A stretch of DNA of 39,911 nucleotides from Candidatus Heimdallarchaeota archaeon (GTDB lineage Archaea > Asgardarchaeota > Heimdallarchaeia > Heimdallarchaeales > Heimdallarchaeaceae). This document shows, piece by piece, positions 23,641 to 32,852 of this stretch. Within the stretch, counting starts at the first letter, position 1; the number at the start of each line of letters is the position of its first letter. The notes beneath the pieces are model-generated. The model was not told where the DNA came from and did not search any database. It saw only the letters and a program-made list of their open reading frames with translations. The stretch is from positions 1 to 39,911 of the forward strand of contig BPTK01000009.1 in assembly GCA_023705905.1 (NCBI GenBank), in the 5' to 3' direction. The position numbers and the translations under genes were made by a program.

Positions 23641-24426
23641 TTCAATATCTATGGCAATATGTGCTATGTGAGGGGCTATCCACCTTATGATGCGATACTC
23701 ACTTATACTATATTCTGTAGATATTTTTTCTGTTGCAAATATCTCCTCTATGCTTATTTTTACTATATTTAAATCAATATTTTTTGAACTCAAGTGATCT
23801 GTTATTTGCCAATGAATAGTGCCTTTACCATTTTCTAAGCATTCAAAAGCTAAAGGCAAGGAACGTTTTGATTCTAGTGGAAGTGGAAGTAACACTCTGT
23901 CAGCAGAATTTAGAAACTCATGAGGAGCAATATCAAATACATCTCCACAATGTGCAATTATTTTGTCTCCACAATTATTTAATTCAATATTTTTCTGCAT
24001 GTAATTACATGATTTTTCATTTAACTCGATGCTGTGAATTAAGCAATTTGGTTGTTTTCTTGCAATTGCTATACTGAAGGGGCCAACTCCTGCAAAGAAA
24101 TTAATAATAATTTCATTTTCCTTAACTAGGCTAGCTATCCTCTGTCTTTCGAAGCTTAATCTAGGTGAAAAAAAAGTGTCTAGAGGATTGAGTAAGTATT
24201 GATTACCGTGTTCTCTATGAATTGTTTCGAAATTTCTATTTCCAAGAAGAAATTTTAATTCTCGGGTTCTTTTTTGCCCTTGAATTTTTGCGGTTTGTAA
24301 CAAAACTGTCTGAATATATGGATGTTTCTTCATTTTTTCTTCTGCAAATTCTTTCAAAACTCTATTATTAGCAGAATCTCTTATTATCAAAATACTTCCG
24401 ATTATCTCAAATGACAAAGGTTTCAT
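23629..24426 (-). CDS. trm5: Trm5-family tRNA (guanine37-N1)-methyltransferase
   Basis: 265 residues from the ATG at 24426, chosen for the GGAGAT ribosome-binding site; an upstream in-frame ATG would add 16 residues. The N-terminal D1 domain is reduced. FSPRLSFERQRIA matches the Trm5 S-P-R motif. INFFAGVGPFSIAIA is the SAM-binding motif I and HSIELNEKSCNYMQKNIELN is motif II. The usual 'MNLP' motif reads LLPLP. Trm5 makes m1G37, which prevents frameshifting; Taw2 relatives make wyosine intermediates. It follows aclA on the same strand after a 10-bp hairpin. Confidence 0.85.
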   Translation of the reverse strand: MKPLSFEIIGSILIIRDSANNRVLKEFAEEKMKKHPYIQTVLLQTAKIQGQKRTRELKFLLGNRNFETIHREHGNQYLLNPLDTFFSPRLSFERQRIASLVKENEIIINFFAGVGPFSIAIARKQPNCLIHSIELNEKSCNYMQKNIELNNCGDKIIAHCGDVFDIAPHEFLNSADRVLLPLPLESKRSLPLAFECLENGKGTIHWQITDHLSSKNIDLNIVKISIEEIFATEKISTEYSISEYRIIRWIAPHIAHIAIDIELGK

Positions 24427-24451
24427 TTTTATCTCCAGCAAGCTGTACTTA

Positions 24452-24475
24452 ATTGAAGACATCAGTGTCTTCAAT
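24452..24475 (-). terminator. 10-bp perfect hairpin between aclA and trm5
   Basis: ATTGAAGACA (24452-24461) pairs with TGTCTTCAAT (24466-24475) around a 4-nt loop. It lies 14 bases past the aclA stop and before the trm5 Shine-Dalgarno. It may terminate or stabilise the citrate-operon mRNA, or be a regulator palindrome driving trm5. There is no strong U-tract in either direction. Confidence 0.4.
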
Positions 24476-24489
24476 CAAGTTTACAACTT

Positions 24490-26631
24490 TTATTTTACTT
24501 CTCGTATAGAAGATCCTTTGTATACAGCTTTATCAAACGCTAGTCGTCTCATTTGTGGCTGTGTGTTAATTTCTTCATAGTAGTGGGCTGTCAGACCTGC
24601 TGTTCTTCCAAACACGAAAATTGCCTTAGCTAGTTTTGGATCTAATTTCATATCAGCAACAATTGCTGCAATCACTCCGTCTACATTAATAGGAAGATTC
24701 ATACCTCTTACTCTGTAAAAAACATCGCTTACCATTTTTGAAATCGTAACACATTCTTTTGCGTAACCTGCTTCTTCAGCAAGATGCCAAAGAACATCTC
24801 TTCTAGGGTCTTGAGTATGTATACGGTGACCTAACCCCTCAATTCTTTTACCTGCCTTGATTGTATCACGAATTAATTCAAATGTTGCTTCGTCGAGATT
24901 AATATTCTCTTCTTGAGCTTTCTTTGCTACAGACAGGAAGAAACCAGCAGCTTTTTGTCCTGCTCCTCCATGAACATCAGTAATAGCTTGAAGACCTGCA
25001 GACATTGCTACCTCAAAATTTGCTCGAGTTGATGCTAATACTAATGTTGCTTGAGCAGATGGAGGAGTTATCCCATGATCAACACAAGCTGTTATCAAAG
25101 ATTCAAGTAACCTTGCTTTTGATGAATCAGGTTGTTCTTCTCCAACAAGTCCAAGATATATCATTTTTCTGAAAGAAGTATTTCCATTATCTGCATTCTC
25201 GATCATATCTATGTTTCCTAGAAGTATCGCCAGATATCGTAACATTCTTCCTAAACTGAACACAGCTATTTTCGCTATATCACTAGTAGAATTAACGTAA
25301 TTGGATAGGCGAGTATCAAGCAAGAGATAAGTCCCTAACATCTTTGAAATATCTGGACTTGATGGAACTGCATTCTGGTTTGCAAATGGTTGTTTTACTG
25401 CGTCCATGGCTATTTTCTCTAGCTCATCTAATGTTGATACATCTGGAAATTCCCCAACTTGTAAAAGATAAGCTGTTTCTAACAATCCTTTCTTTGCTAT
25501 AATATCTTGAAGTGGGTAACCTCTTATTATCAAATTGTTAGGCATAGCATTTGTTATCAAAGTACCCCATGTTTTTTCAGGAGGTTTTTCATCCCATTTC
25601 TTCTGCATTTTGTTATAATACCCTTCTACATCAAAATATGATCGCTCTAGTTTTACTTTGACAGCTTCAATTAAATCATGTTGATGATTGACTACTGTTA
25701 CTCCAGCTTTCTCCAAAATCTCTCGCTTTGAGTTATAAGTTCCAAATTTTTGTCCAGGGGAGATGACAGCTCCTGCATGCCCCATAGTTTTTCCCTCCGG
25801 GGCATTAGCACCTGAAATCAAAGCAATCAGCGGTTTAGGGTATTTTTCCGGATGTGCAATTATATCATGTGCAAGAAGTTCTTCTTGCATCCCTCCAATT
25901 TCTCCAGCGATAACAACAAGATCAGTATTTTCATAACCCATAATTCTTGAAACAAGATCTACAAAGCGAGATCCAATTGCACCATCTCCTCCCACACCAA
26001 GTACACCATTTTGAGCGATGCCTGCACTTGCTAGTGCATCAGATAAGTGGTAAAGAATCGCTCCGCTTCGTGAAAGAATAGTAACACCTTTTGGTCCGAT
26101 TTTATCTCCAACAAGTTCAGCTTGAAAGATGTCTGGAAGCATTCCAATCTTTATTCCTTCAGGAGGAAAAATTATTCCAGGAGTATTTCCACCAAATAGA
26201 ATCGTTTTATGCTTCCTTGCTTCAACAAGAATGTCTCTGACATCCTTTAATGGTATAAACTCGGAAATCAAGACAACAATTGGTACGCCAGCTCTAATTA
26301 CTTCAATTGTGGCATCTTTTGCAGTTGAATAGTGTCTCCAAATGCTGGCTACTGCTATATTTGGATGCTTTTCCACCGCATCTTTTGCGCTCTCATATAC
26401 AGGGATTTTTTCATGGACTAAGGTTCCACCTTTTCCTTGAGCTACACCACATGTGACATTTGTACCATATTCCATCATGAGTTGAGCATGCCTTGTACCT
26501 TGTCTTCCTAATCCCACAATCATGGTCTCGATTGTTTTTGTTTGTGTAATCTTCTCAGCAAGTTCTGGACGAACTTGTTTAATGAAATAATGAAGCAAAC
26601 CTTGTTCAGCTGATAGTTTCTTAATTGTCAT
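24490..26631 (-). CDS. aclA: ATP-citrate lyase, CoA-binding/citryl-CoA lyase subunit
   Basis: 713 residues. The N-terminal half is succinyl-CoA synthetase alpha-like: VGLGRQGTRHAQLMMEYGTN binds CoA, and His285 in MGHAGAVI is the phospho-histidine. The C-terminal part (about 430-713) is citrate synthase-like: VDHGITPPSAQ (H519), DVHGGAGQ (H554), GLGHRIHTQDPR (H602) and INVDG (D651), which covers the catalytic H/H/D set. With AclB it cleaves citrate with ATP and CoA to acetyl-CoA and oxaloacetate. The ATG abuts the aclB stop with GGAGG inside the end of aclB. It is part of a minus-strand citrate cluster. No key residue is missing. Confidence 0.93.
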   Translation of the reverse strand: MTIKKLSAEQGLLHYFIKQVRPELAEKITQTKTIETMIVGLGRQGTRHAQLMMEYGTNVTCGVAQGKGGTLVHEKIPVYESAKDAVEKHPNIAVASIWRHYSTAKDATIEVIRAGVPIVVLISEFIPLKDVRDILVEARKHKTILFGGNTPGIIFPPEGIKIGMLPDIFQAELVGDKIGPKGVTILSRSGAILYHLSDALASAGIAQNGVLGVGGDGAIGSRFVDLVSRIMGYENTDLVVIAGEIGGMQEELLAHDIIAHPEKYPKPLIALISGANAPEGKTMGHAGAVISPGQKFGTYNSKREILEKAGVTVVNHQHDLIEAVKVKLERSYFDVEGYYNKMQKKWDEKPPEKTWGTLITNAMPNNLIIRGYPLQDIIAKKGLLETAYLLQVGEFPDVSTLDELEKIAMDAVKQPFANQNAVPSSPDISKMLGTYLLLDTRLSNYVNSTSDIAKIAVFSLGRMLRYLAILLGNIDMIENADNGNTSFRKMIYLGLVGEEQPDSSKARLLESLITACVDHGITPPSAQATLVLASTRANFEVAMSAGLQAITDVHGGAGQKAAGFFLSVAKKAQEENINLDEATFELIRDTIKAGKRIEGLGHRIHTQDPRRDVLWHLAEEAGYAKECVTISKMVSDVFYRVRGMNLPINVDGVIAAIVADMKLDPKLAKAIFVFGRTAGLTAHYYEEINTQPQMRRLAFDKAVYKGSSIREVK

Positions 26632-27942
26632 CTAATTGCCTCCATTTTCTTTCTGTTTTTTGGTTCTAAAACCATATTCAATACCATCTTTGATAATATC
26701 TGCCATTATCTTTTGATTACCAACAATTATGTGCAAATCTTTCAAAGGTTCAGGTGACTCTCTCTTTGCTTTGTCAAGAAAAGTTCTTGCAGCTGCTAGA
26801 TCCGTTCCAACCATTCGACCAAAGACCGGAATCATTCTTCTTTTTGAGATGTATCTATCCCTCAAAGCCATAATTAAGCCTTGGATAAATATGTCGCAAC
26901 TAGATATTCCACCAAATCGGCTTGTAATTATTAGATCAGTTGCTGGATGGTCCATTAAGATATGAAACATATCTGCAACTTTACTAAGGGAAGGACCTCC
27001 CCCACTATCCATGAAATTGATAGGAATTACTTTTCCATCGAAATGGCGATTACCAACATTTACAACTTCATCAATTGAAAAGATACCATAACCTGCTCCT
27101 CCTGGAACTAATCCCACATATAACTTATCTTGTTCTTTCTGAAAATTCTCTGGATTGTCAAGTAAATCTAGAAATGGAAAACCAATAATATATGCCTGTG
27201 CTTCATACTTAGTTTGTTCTGAAACATCATGTCTTTTACTTCGAGGATCTATTCCTATTGATTTGAGAAGTGGAGCTTGCCTGTATAAACTATTATCATC
27301 CAAAACAAATTTTGCATCTGCAGCTATCAGTTGATTATCGTTGGTTACTATGAGTGGATTAATTTCACATATTTTGGCTTCAGATTGTTGAAAAGCTGAA
27401 AATAGTGCCAATATTGTTGTAGAGAGGCTTTTTTTAACTGAAGACAACTCAGAGTTTCTTCCGACTAGAAAATCTGCTGCTTCTTTGCTTATCTCCTCTG
27501 AAAGAGTCTTGGGATTGTCTCTCAAGGTCTTTTTCCAAATCTCTTCAGGCTGGTTTATTGCAACTTCTTCAATATCTACTCCACCACTGGCAGATGCAAC
27601 AATTACAAGATCAAATGTTGCTGGATCTGTGGCTATAGACAAATATATTTCATGAGAAACACTCACAGCTTCCTCAAGAAGTAGTTTCTTAATAGCATAA
27701 CCATGAATAATTAAACTAAACATCTGGCTACAGATGTCCCTCGCTTCCGAAATATTATCAGCTTTTTTTATCCCACCAGCTTTTCCTCTTCCTCCAATCA
27801 AAACCATAGCTTTGATCATTATTGGAAAATTTAAGGAAAGATTTTCTAAATCGGTGATAGTTTCTATTATGCCAATCTCTTTTGGTACTGATAAACCAAA
27901 CTTTTCAAAAATTTGTTTTGCTTCATATTCGTATAATTTCAT
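26632..27942 (-). CDS. aclB: ATP-citrate lyase, ATP-grasp (SucC-like) subunit
   Basis: 436 residues. MKLYEYEAKQIFEKFGLSVP is the ATP-grasp start shared by SucC and ACL. MIKAMVLIGGRGKAGGIKKA is the nucleotide-binding loop. CEINPLIV carries the metal-binding Glu-Ile-Asn-Pro. The C-terminal half has a SucC-like flavodoxin domain (MDSGGGPSLSKVADMFHIL, ITSRFGGISSCD). It forms citryl phosphate and citryl-CoA with the partner subunit. The 436-residue length suits a two-subunit ACL better than SucC (about 380-390). aconitase lies 5 nt upstream and aclA immediately downstream. Confidence 0.92.
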   Translation of the reverse strand: MKLYEYEAKQIFEKFGLSVPKEIGIIETITDLENLSLNFPIMIKAMVLIGGRGKAGGIKKADNISEARDICSQMFSLIIHGYAIKKLLLEEAVSVSHEIYLSIATDPATFDLVIVASASGGVDIEEVAINQPEEIWKKTLRDNPKTLSEEISKEAADFLVGRNSELSSVKKSLSTTILALFSAFQQSEAKICEINPLIVTNDNQLIAADAKFVLDDNSLYRQAPLLKSIGIDPRSKRHDVSEQTKYEAQAYIIGFPFLDLLDNPENFQKEQDKLYVGLVPGGAGYGIFSIDEVVNVGNRHFDGKVIPINFMDSGGGPSLSKVADMFHILMDHPATDLIITSRFGGISSCDIFIQGLIMALRDRYISKRRMIPVFGRMVGTDLAAARTFLDKAKRESPEPLKDLHIIVGNQKIMADIIKDGIEYGFRTKKQKENGGN

Positions 27943-27947
27943 TGTTT

Positions 27948-29822
27948 CTACCTTTTATTTTGAATATTTTTTTTGTAATAATTAATAAGACCACCAGCAT
28001 TGAAAATTTCTAATAACTCTGTTGGTAATTTTGGAAAAGTATATTCCTTATCTCCATTCATGATAATTCCATTCTGCAAATCTATAATTACAGGTTCCTT
28101 TGAATTATAGTTTTCTACAAACTGCTGGTGAACTATTATTGGTAGTCCTTGATTGATTGCCGATCGATAAAAAATCCGTGAAACAGATTTTACTATTACT
28201 GCTTTTATACCTGCAAAAGCTAATCCTACCGAAGGATGCTCTCTTGATGAACCACAACCAAAATTCTCTCCTGCTATGATTACATCTCCTTTTTGTGCTC
28301 TTGAAGCAAAGGATTCGTCCAACCCTTTAAACAAATGAGCTACGATTTTCTCGCCGTCTGCTGATTTAATATCATATGTCAAAGATCCAGCAAACATTTG
28401 ATCTGTGTTGAAATCGTCAATATCACTATAGTTCCAAGCGTTGCTTATTTTTCTATCTTCACTTGAGCTTATCACTACTGTTTTTGTTTGTTTTATTCTT
28501 GTTTCTAACTCTAACGATGAAGAAGTCTTCTTGGAAACCCCCCTTAAATAATCACGGGGATCAACAATCTTCCCCGCAATTACTGAAGCTGCAACAGTTG
28601 CTGGAGACGCAAGATAAACATAAGATTTTTTGTTTCCCATTCTACCTAGAAAATTCCTATTTGCAGTAGAAATTACATTCCAACCATCTGCTGGAATTCC
28701 TTGACCCTTTCCCAGACAAGGGCCACAACTACAGGATAAAATTGTTGCACCTGCTTCTACAAATGTTTGAATGGCTTCTTTTTCAAGAGCTTCAAGATAA
28801 ATCTCTCTAGAAGCTGGAGCAACGAAAAATTGTACTCCTGTCTTTACCTTTTCACCTTTTAGAATTGAAGCCGCTATAAGGAGATCATCTAATCTAGCAT
28901 TTGTACATGTCCCAAGAAATGCCTCTTGAATAAGGATCTCATCTAAATCAGATATCTTATTTGCATTGTCTACTTGGTGCGGTACTGCAATTAGTGGTTC
29001 TAACTCACTGAGATTCACGATAATTTCTTGACTAAATACAGCATCATCATCGGACCAAATCACTTCTTTTTCACTTAAATACGAATCTCCATGTTTTTCC
29101 TCTAACCACTTTACCAAAACGCTATCCTTGGGAAACACAGCTGTTTTTGCGCCCATTTCAGAAGCTAAATTAGTTAAGGTCATACGTTCCGAAATTGAGA
29201 GAGATTCAACTCCTTCTCCATGAAATTCGATAGTTTGATAAGTTGCACCAGCTGAACCTAATTTGTTCATTATATAGAGGGCACAATCCTTAGCATAAAC
29301 ACCTGGGGTGAGTTTTCCAAGCAATGTTACTTTAATGGTTTCAGGAACTCTGAACCATGTTTTTCCAGTAAGCCAAAGATCAGCTGTTTCAGTTCTGTCA
29401 ATACCTGCGGCAAAAGAAGAAAATGCTCCACTAGTACATGTGTGAGAATCAGAACCCACAACCAACATATTGGGTAACACATGATTTGACATTAATTGAT
29501 GACAAATTCCAGTTCCTTCATCATAAAAATTCGTTATATTTTGTTCGGTTACTAAATCCCGTATGGTTTGATGATCATTTGCCAATTGAACATTGGTTGG
29601 AGGAGAATCATGATCCAAAACAACAACTAAACGTTGCGGGAATAATATGTTTTTTCCACCCATTTTTTGAAAAGTTTTTACTATTGAAGCTGAATTATCA
29701 TGTGAAAGCACTAAATCTGGTTCTACATAAACAATGTCTCCGGAGCTAACTTCCTCTCCAGATTTCAGCGAAAATAATTTTTCTGAGAATGTTTTTCCTG
29801 ACACATAAATCCCTCTAATCAA
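27948..29822 (-). CDS. Aconitase, single-chain LeuC/LeuD-fused type
   Basis: 624 residues from a TTG that overlaps the TGA of the LeuD-like gene, with GGGGAG upstream. The active-site motifs are complete: LSHD (H41), LDHDSPP, GTGICHQL and GSDSHTCTSGAF, with [4Fe-4S] cysteines C306 (GTCTNA), C366 and C369 (CGPCLG). A swivel domain from about residue 450 has NTDQMFAG and NFGCGSSREHPS, including the substrate arginine. The size and architecture resemble Aquifex-type aconitases. It isomerises citrate and isocitrate. Placed between the LeuCD-like pair and ACL, it is the likely citrate-pathway aconitase. A homoaconitase or isopropylmalate role is not excluded. Confidence 0.88.
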   Translation of the reverse strand: MIRGIYVSGKTFSEKLFSLKSGEEVSSGDIVYVEPDLVLSHDNSASIVKTFQKMGGKNILFPQRLVVVLDHDSPPTNVQLANDHQTIRDLVTEQNITNFYDEGTGICHQLMSNHVLPNMLVVGSDSHTCTSGAFSSFAAGIDRTETADLWLTGKTWFRVPETIKVTLLGKLTPGVYAKDCALYIMNKLGSAGATYQTIEFHGEGVESLSISERMTLTNLASEMGAKTAVFPKDSVLVKWLEEKHGDSYLSEKEVIWSDDDAVFSQEIIVNLSELEPLIAVPHQVDNANKISDLDEILIQEAFLGTCTNARLDDLLIAASILKGEKVKTGVQFFVAPASREIYLEALEKEAIQTFVEAGATILSCSCGPCLGKGQGIPADGWNVISTANRNFLGRMGNKKSYVYLASPATVAASVIAGKIVDPRDYLRGVSKKTSSSLELETRIKQTKTVVISSSEDRKISNAWNYSDIDDFNTDQMFAGSLTYDIKSADGEKIVAHLFKGLDESFASRAQKGDVIIAGENFGCGSSREHPSVGLAFAGIKAVIVKSVSRIFYRSAINQGLPIIVHQQFVENYNSKEPVIIDLQNGIIMNGDKEYTFPKLPTELLEIFNAGGLINYYKKNIQNKR

Positions 29823-30325
29823 AATTTCTCCCCTAAACTCATTAAGCCACCAGCTTCTACAATATCTAAAACTGGAATTGGGATTCTCTCACATTTGATG
29901 TTGGTTCCTTGTGTTTTGTTTGTAAGCAAAGATTGGGTAACATCGATCTCTAACTCATCATTTTCTTCAATTGAAAAGTTTGCTATCTCGGAAACTTCAA
30001 TTAAGAGTAATCCTGCATTTACAGCATTACTGTAATAAATTGGTCCAAAAGATGCACCAATTATAGCTTTAATTCTATGTGCTATGAATCCTGTTACTGC
30101 TTGTTGTCTAGTGGATCCTTTTCCAAAATTTTTTCCTACAACAAGAATTTTGCCTGCATTATCTTCCTTTCCGAAGTCACGATATCCATCCAAATTCCCG
30201 AAAATATGAGGTTTGATTTCCTCAGGGTTATGTATTGTTAGAAGTGATTGGTGAAATATCTGATCCGTATCTATATCATCAACAAGAACCTTTCTAGCTT
30301 TTCCATATATAATTTCACTACTCAT
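29819..30325 (-). CDS. LeuD-like hydro-lyase small subunit, divergent
   Basis: 168 residues of the aconitase swivel domain: VDDIDTDQIFHQSLLTI at the start and GKNFGKGSTRQQAVTGF in the middle. Two specificity points are altered. The substrate loop that is YLRT or YLRR in isopropylmalate isomerases and homoaconitases reads LLTI, and the GCGSSREH motif reads GKGSTRQQ (Arg kept, Cys and His lost). It pairs with the adjacent large subunit (stop and start codons abut). It overlaps the aconitase start. The substrate cannot be assigned; the fold is secure. Confidence 0.85.
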   Translation of the reverse strand: MSSEIIYGKARKVLVDDIDTDQIFHQSLLTIHNPEEIKPHIFGNLDGYRDFGKEDNAGKILVVGKNFGKGSTRQQAVTGFIAHRIKAIIGASFGPIYYSNAVNAGLLLIEVSEIANFSIEENDELEIDVTQSLLTNKTQGTNIKCERIPIPVLDIVEAGGLMSLGEKF

Positions 30326-31591
30326 TTAATCATCTCTTATTATAGGTTTAGCGATTTTACCTTCAATGGCTGTTGCAGCAGCAACGACAGGACTTGCAAG
30401 ATAGACATCTGCAGGGCCAATTTTGCCTTGTGTATTGCGGTTACCAGTTGTTAGGGTTACAGCTGTTACCCCTCCCGTTAGGCCATATTGACCTTTGGCA
30501 CAAGTTGAACATCCTGCTCCAAAGAAATTACCACCAGCTTCTAAGATAATTGTCATGTCTCCATCTAAGTTTATTTCTACAAAATCTTCACGAGTTGCTG
30601 GAACTATACCAAATCGTACTTCTGAACTTATCTGATAACCTTTGAGTATTTTTGCAGCTTGATGAATATCACTAGCACTACCGTTTGTACACGATCCAAT
30701 TATAATTGAATTGATAGGAGTTCCTACAACCTCTTCTATAGGTTTAACGTTATGAGGGTGAGGGGGGCATGCAACATATAAACCCAAGTTATCGATATTA
30801 ATTGTAAGTTCAGAAGTATAATTTGCAGCCTCATCTCCAGTAAGCAAGTCAATTTCGATGTTGAACTGTTTATAATATTCAGCAGTTACTTCATCAGCAG
30901 GAACAAATCCTATCATGCCTGATGCTTCTGTAATTAACGAGCATAATGTTACGCGATCTTCAATTGTTAATTCAGAGATTACATCCCCATAAAATTCAAC
31001 AGCTTTTCCAGTTATTCCATACTCATGTAGTTGTTTTAAGACATACAGTGCTAAATCTTTTGAAGTGGTAGGCCAAGTGTATTTGCCTTCTAGTTTAACC
31101 TTGACAGTTTCTGGGATTTTTATCCAAGACTTTCCAGTTTTGAAAGCGAAAGCTAACATCACATCTCCTGCTCCTTGTCCTAGAATACCTAACGCTCCCA
31201 ATATGTTATAGTGACTATCTGCTCCAAACGCTATCTCTCCTGGTTTTGACAAACCTCTTCTGAATAATAAATGTGAACCGATTCCTGATCCTAAATCTGT
31301 TACTTGAATATCATGCTCTTTAGCGAAAACACGAATTTTTTCTTGGTCTTTAACGTGTTTAGGATCATTACCATACGGGTAACAGTCTGGTGTGAAGATT
31401 ATTTTATCACTGTCAAAAGTTTTGGAACCAGGATAATTTTCCAAGAACAAATCTATAACTTGTGGTCCAGCATAGTCTCTGGCTGTCACTATGTCCAGAT
31501 TTATCCATACAATATTGCCTGGATAAACATCCTCATCTGAAGCATCAGTATGCTTTTTGATAATTTTCTCTATTAACGTAAACCCTGCCAT
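30326..31591 (-). CDS. LeuC-like hydro-lyase large subunit, divergent active site
   Basis: 421 residues from the ATG at 31591 (a TTG seven codons upstream is possible). The aconitase-superfamily large-subunit core is clear, with cluster cysteines in IGSCTNGSAS and GAGCSTCAKGQYG. Canonical catalytic and substrate residues are changed: the THD motif is TARD (36-39), FDHxxP is TPDCYP (67-72), GICHQ is GIGSH and DSHTxTHGAFG is DSHYNILGALG. The nearby fused aconitase keeps all of these. It therefore probably dehydrates a substrate other than citrate or isopropylmalate. An A/T-rich gap of 117 nt upstream probably holds a promoter. Confidence 0.88.
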   Translation of the reverse strand: MAGFTLIEKIIKKHTDASDEDVYPGNIVWINLDIVTARDYAGPQVIDLFLENYPGSKTFDSDKIIFTPDCYPYGNDPKHVKDQEKIRVFAKEHDIQVTDLGSGIGSHLLFRRGLSKPGEIAFGADSHYNILGALGILGQGAGDVMLAFAFKTGKSWIKIPETVKVKLEGKYTWPTTSKDLALYVLKQLHEYGITGKAVEFYGDVISELTIEDRVTLCSLITEASGMIGFVPADEVTAEYYKQFNIEIDLLTGDEAANYTSELTINIDNLGLYVACPPHPHNVKPIEEVVGTPINSIIIGSCTNGSASDIHQAAKILKGYQISSEVRFGIVPATREDFVEINLDGDMTIILEAGGNFFGAGCSTCAKGQYGLTGGVTAVTLTTGNRNTQGKIGPADVYLASPVVAAATAIEGKIAKPIIRDD

Positions 31592-31708
31592 TTTGCTCAA
31601 TTTCCCAATCAATAAAGATGTAATAAATATATCTCTGTGTATTTATTTAAACTATCTAAAACATATAAAATAAAAGATAAAAAAGAAAAGATGTTAATAC
31701 TACAGTTC

Positions 31709-32833
31709 TTATATTTTCTCACAAATTGCATCTGCCATTTCTGTAGTTGTTGAAGAGCCACCCATGTCATAAGTTCGAACCTTACCTTCTATTATAACAG
31801 CTGCTACGGCGTCTTCAATTTTCTTGCTCATTTCTTTCTCTCCAAGCCAGTCTAACATCATTTTTGCTGATAAAATCTGTGCAATAGGATTCACTTTATT
31901 TTGTCCTACATATTTTGGAGCTGAACCGTGACTAGGTTCAAACACAGCTAAATTATCACCTATATTTCCTGAACAAGCAAATCCTAACCCACCAACTAAT
32001 TGAGCACATAGATCAGATACAATATCTCCAAACATATTGGAAGATACTAATATACCATAATTTTGTGGGTTCTTGACTAACCACATACACATTGCATCTA
32101 TATTGGTTTCCCAAAGTTCTTTTCCTTCATAATTTTGGATGAGCTTCCGAGCTTCTCGGATCATTAATCCTGAAGTTTCACGAATGACATTTGGTTTTTC
32201 GACTACAGTAACAGTTGGATAATCATACTCTTTTGCATAATCCATACTAGCTTTTAGAATTCGCTTAACTCCCTTTCGAGTGAAAATTCTTGTTGAAATC
32301 GCAACATCGTTTAAATCTGCTTCAGCAAAGCGTTTAGCTTTAGGATGATTCTCTACTAAACAATTCATCACTTCTTCAGGAACTGGGTGGAATTCTATTC
32401 CAACATAAAGCCCTTCGGTATTTTCACGAAATACAACTAAATCTAAATCATCCCTGAAGTTTAGAGGATTACCAGGATAGGCTTTACATGGACGTAAATT
32501 AACGTACAAATCAAACAGTTGTCTTAGTTTAACAATTGGGCTGGAATAAACTAATCCTTTTCCTTGTAATTCTGGAGCTAACTCTTTTTGTGCTTCTTCT
32601 TTTGGTTTAGAAGTAATAGCTGAGAACAGACAGCAATCTGAATTCTTGAGAAGTTCTATAGTTCTTTCAGGAAGAGGGTTTCCTTCAGATTTCCAAAATT
32701 CCCATCCAATGTCACCCCAAGTATACTCTACCGTGTCACTAAAACCAACAGCATCAAGAACCTTCATTGCTGCGTTAGTTACATCTATTCCTATCCCATC
32801 TCCAGGTAGTACTGCGATTTTATATTTCTTCAT
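31709..32833 (-). CDS. Isocitrate/isopropylmalate dehydrogenase family, probably isocitrate dehydrogenase
   Basis: 374 residues. The family motifs are VLPGDGIGIDVTNAA, SPIVKLRQLFDLYVNLRPCK, VVFRENTEGLYVG and SNMFGDIVSDLCAQLVGG, which carries the metal-binding aspartates. HGSAPKYVGQNKVNP is nearer to isocitrate dehydrogenase than to LeuB. The serine and arginines that bind isocitrate are present in SPIVKLRQ and LRPCK, though the usual Asn two residues after the serine is Ile. It interconverts isocitrate and 2-oxoglutarate with CO2. It is next to aconitase and ACL genes, so the cluster can run 2-oxoglutarate to acetyl-CoA. Homoisocitrate or another 2-hydroxyacid remains possible. Confidence 0.85.
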   Translation of the reverse strand: MKKYKIAVLPGDGIGIDVTNAAMKVLDAVGFSDTVEYTWGDIGWEFWKSEGNPLPERTIELLKNSDCCLFSAITSKPKEEAQKELAPELQGKGLVYSSPIVKLRQLFDLYVNLRPCKAYPGNPLNFRDDLDLVVFRENTEGLYVGIEFHPVPEEVMNCLVENHPKAKRFAEADLNDVAISTRIFTRKGVKRILKASMDYAKEYDYPTVTVVEKPNVIRETSGLMIREARKLIQNYEGKELWETNIDAMCMWLVKNPQNYGILVSSNMFGDIVSDLCAQLVGGLGFACSGNIGDNLAVFEPSHGSAPKYVGQNKVNPIAQILSAKMMLDWLGEKEMSKKIEDAVAAVIIEGKVRTYDMGGSSTTTEMADAICEKI

Positions 32834-32852
32834 TTCTTACACCTTTTAATTT

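Noticed and set aside
24490-26631. Separate citrate synthase and succinyl-CoA ligase genes joined by frameshift
   Set aside because: The reading frame is continuous and the domain order is that of ATP-citrate lyase.
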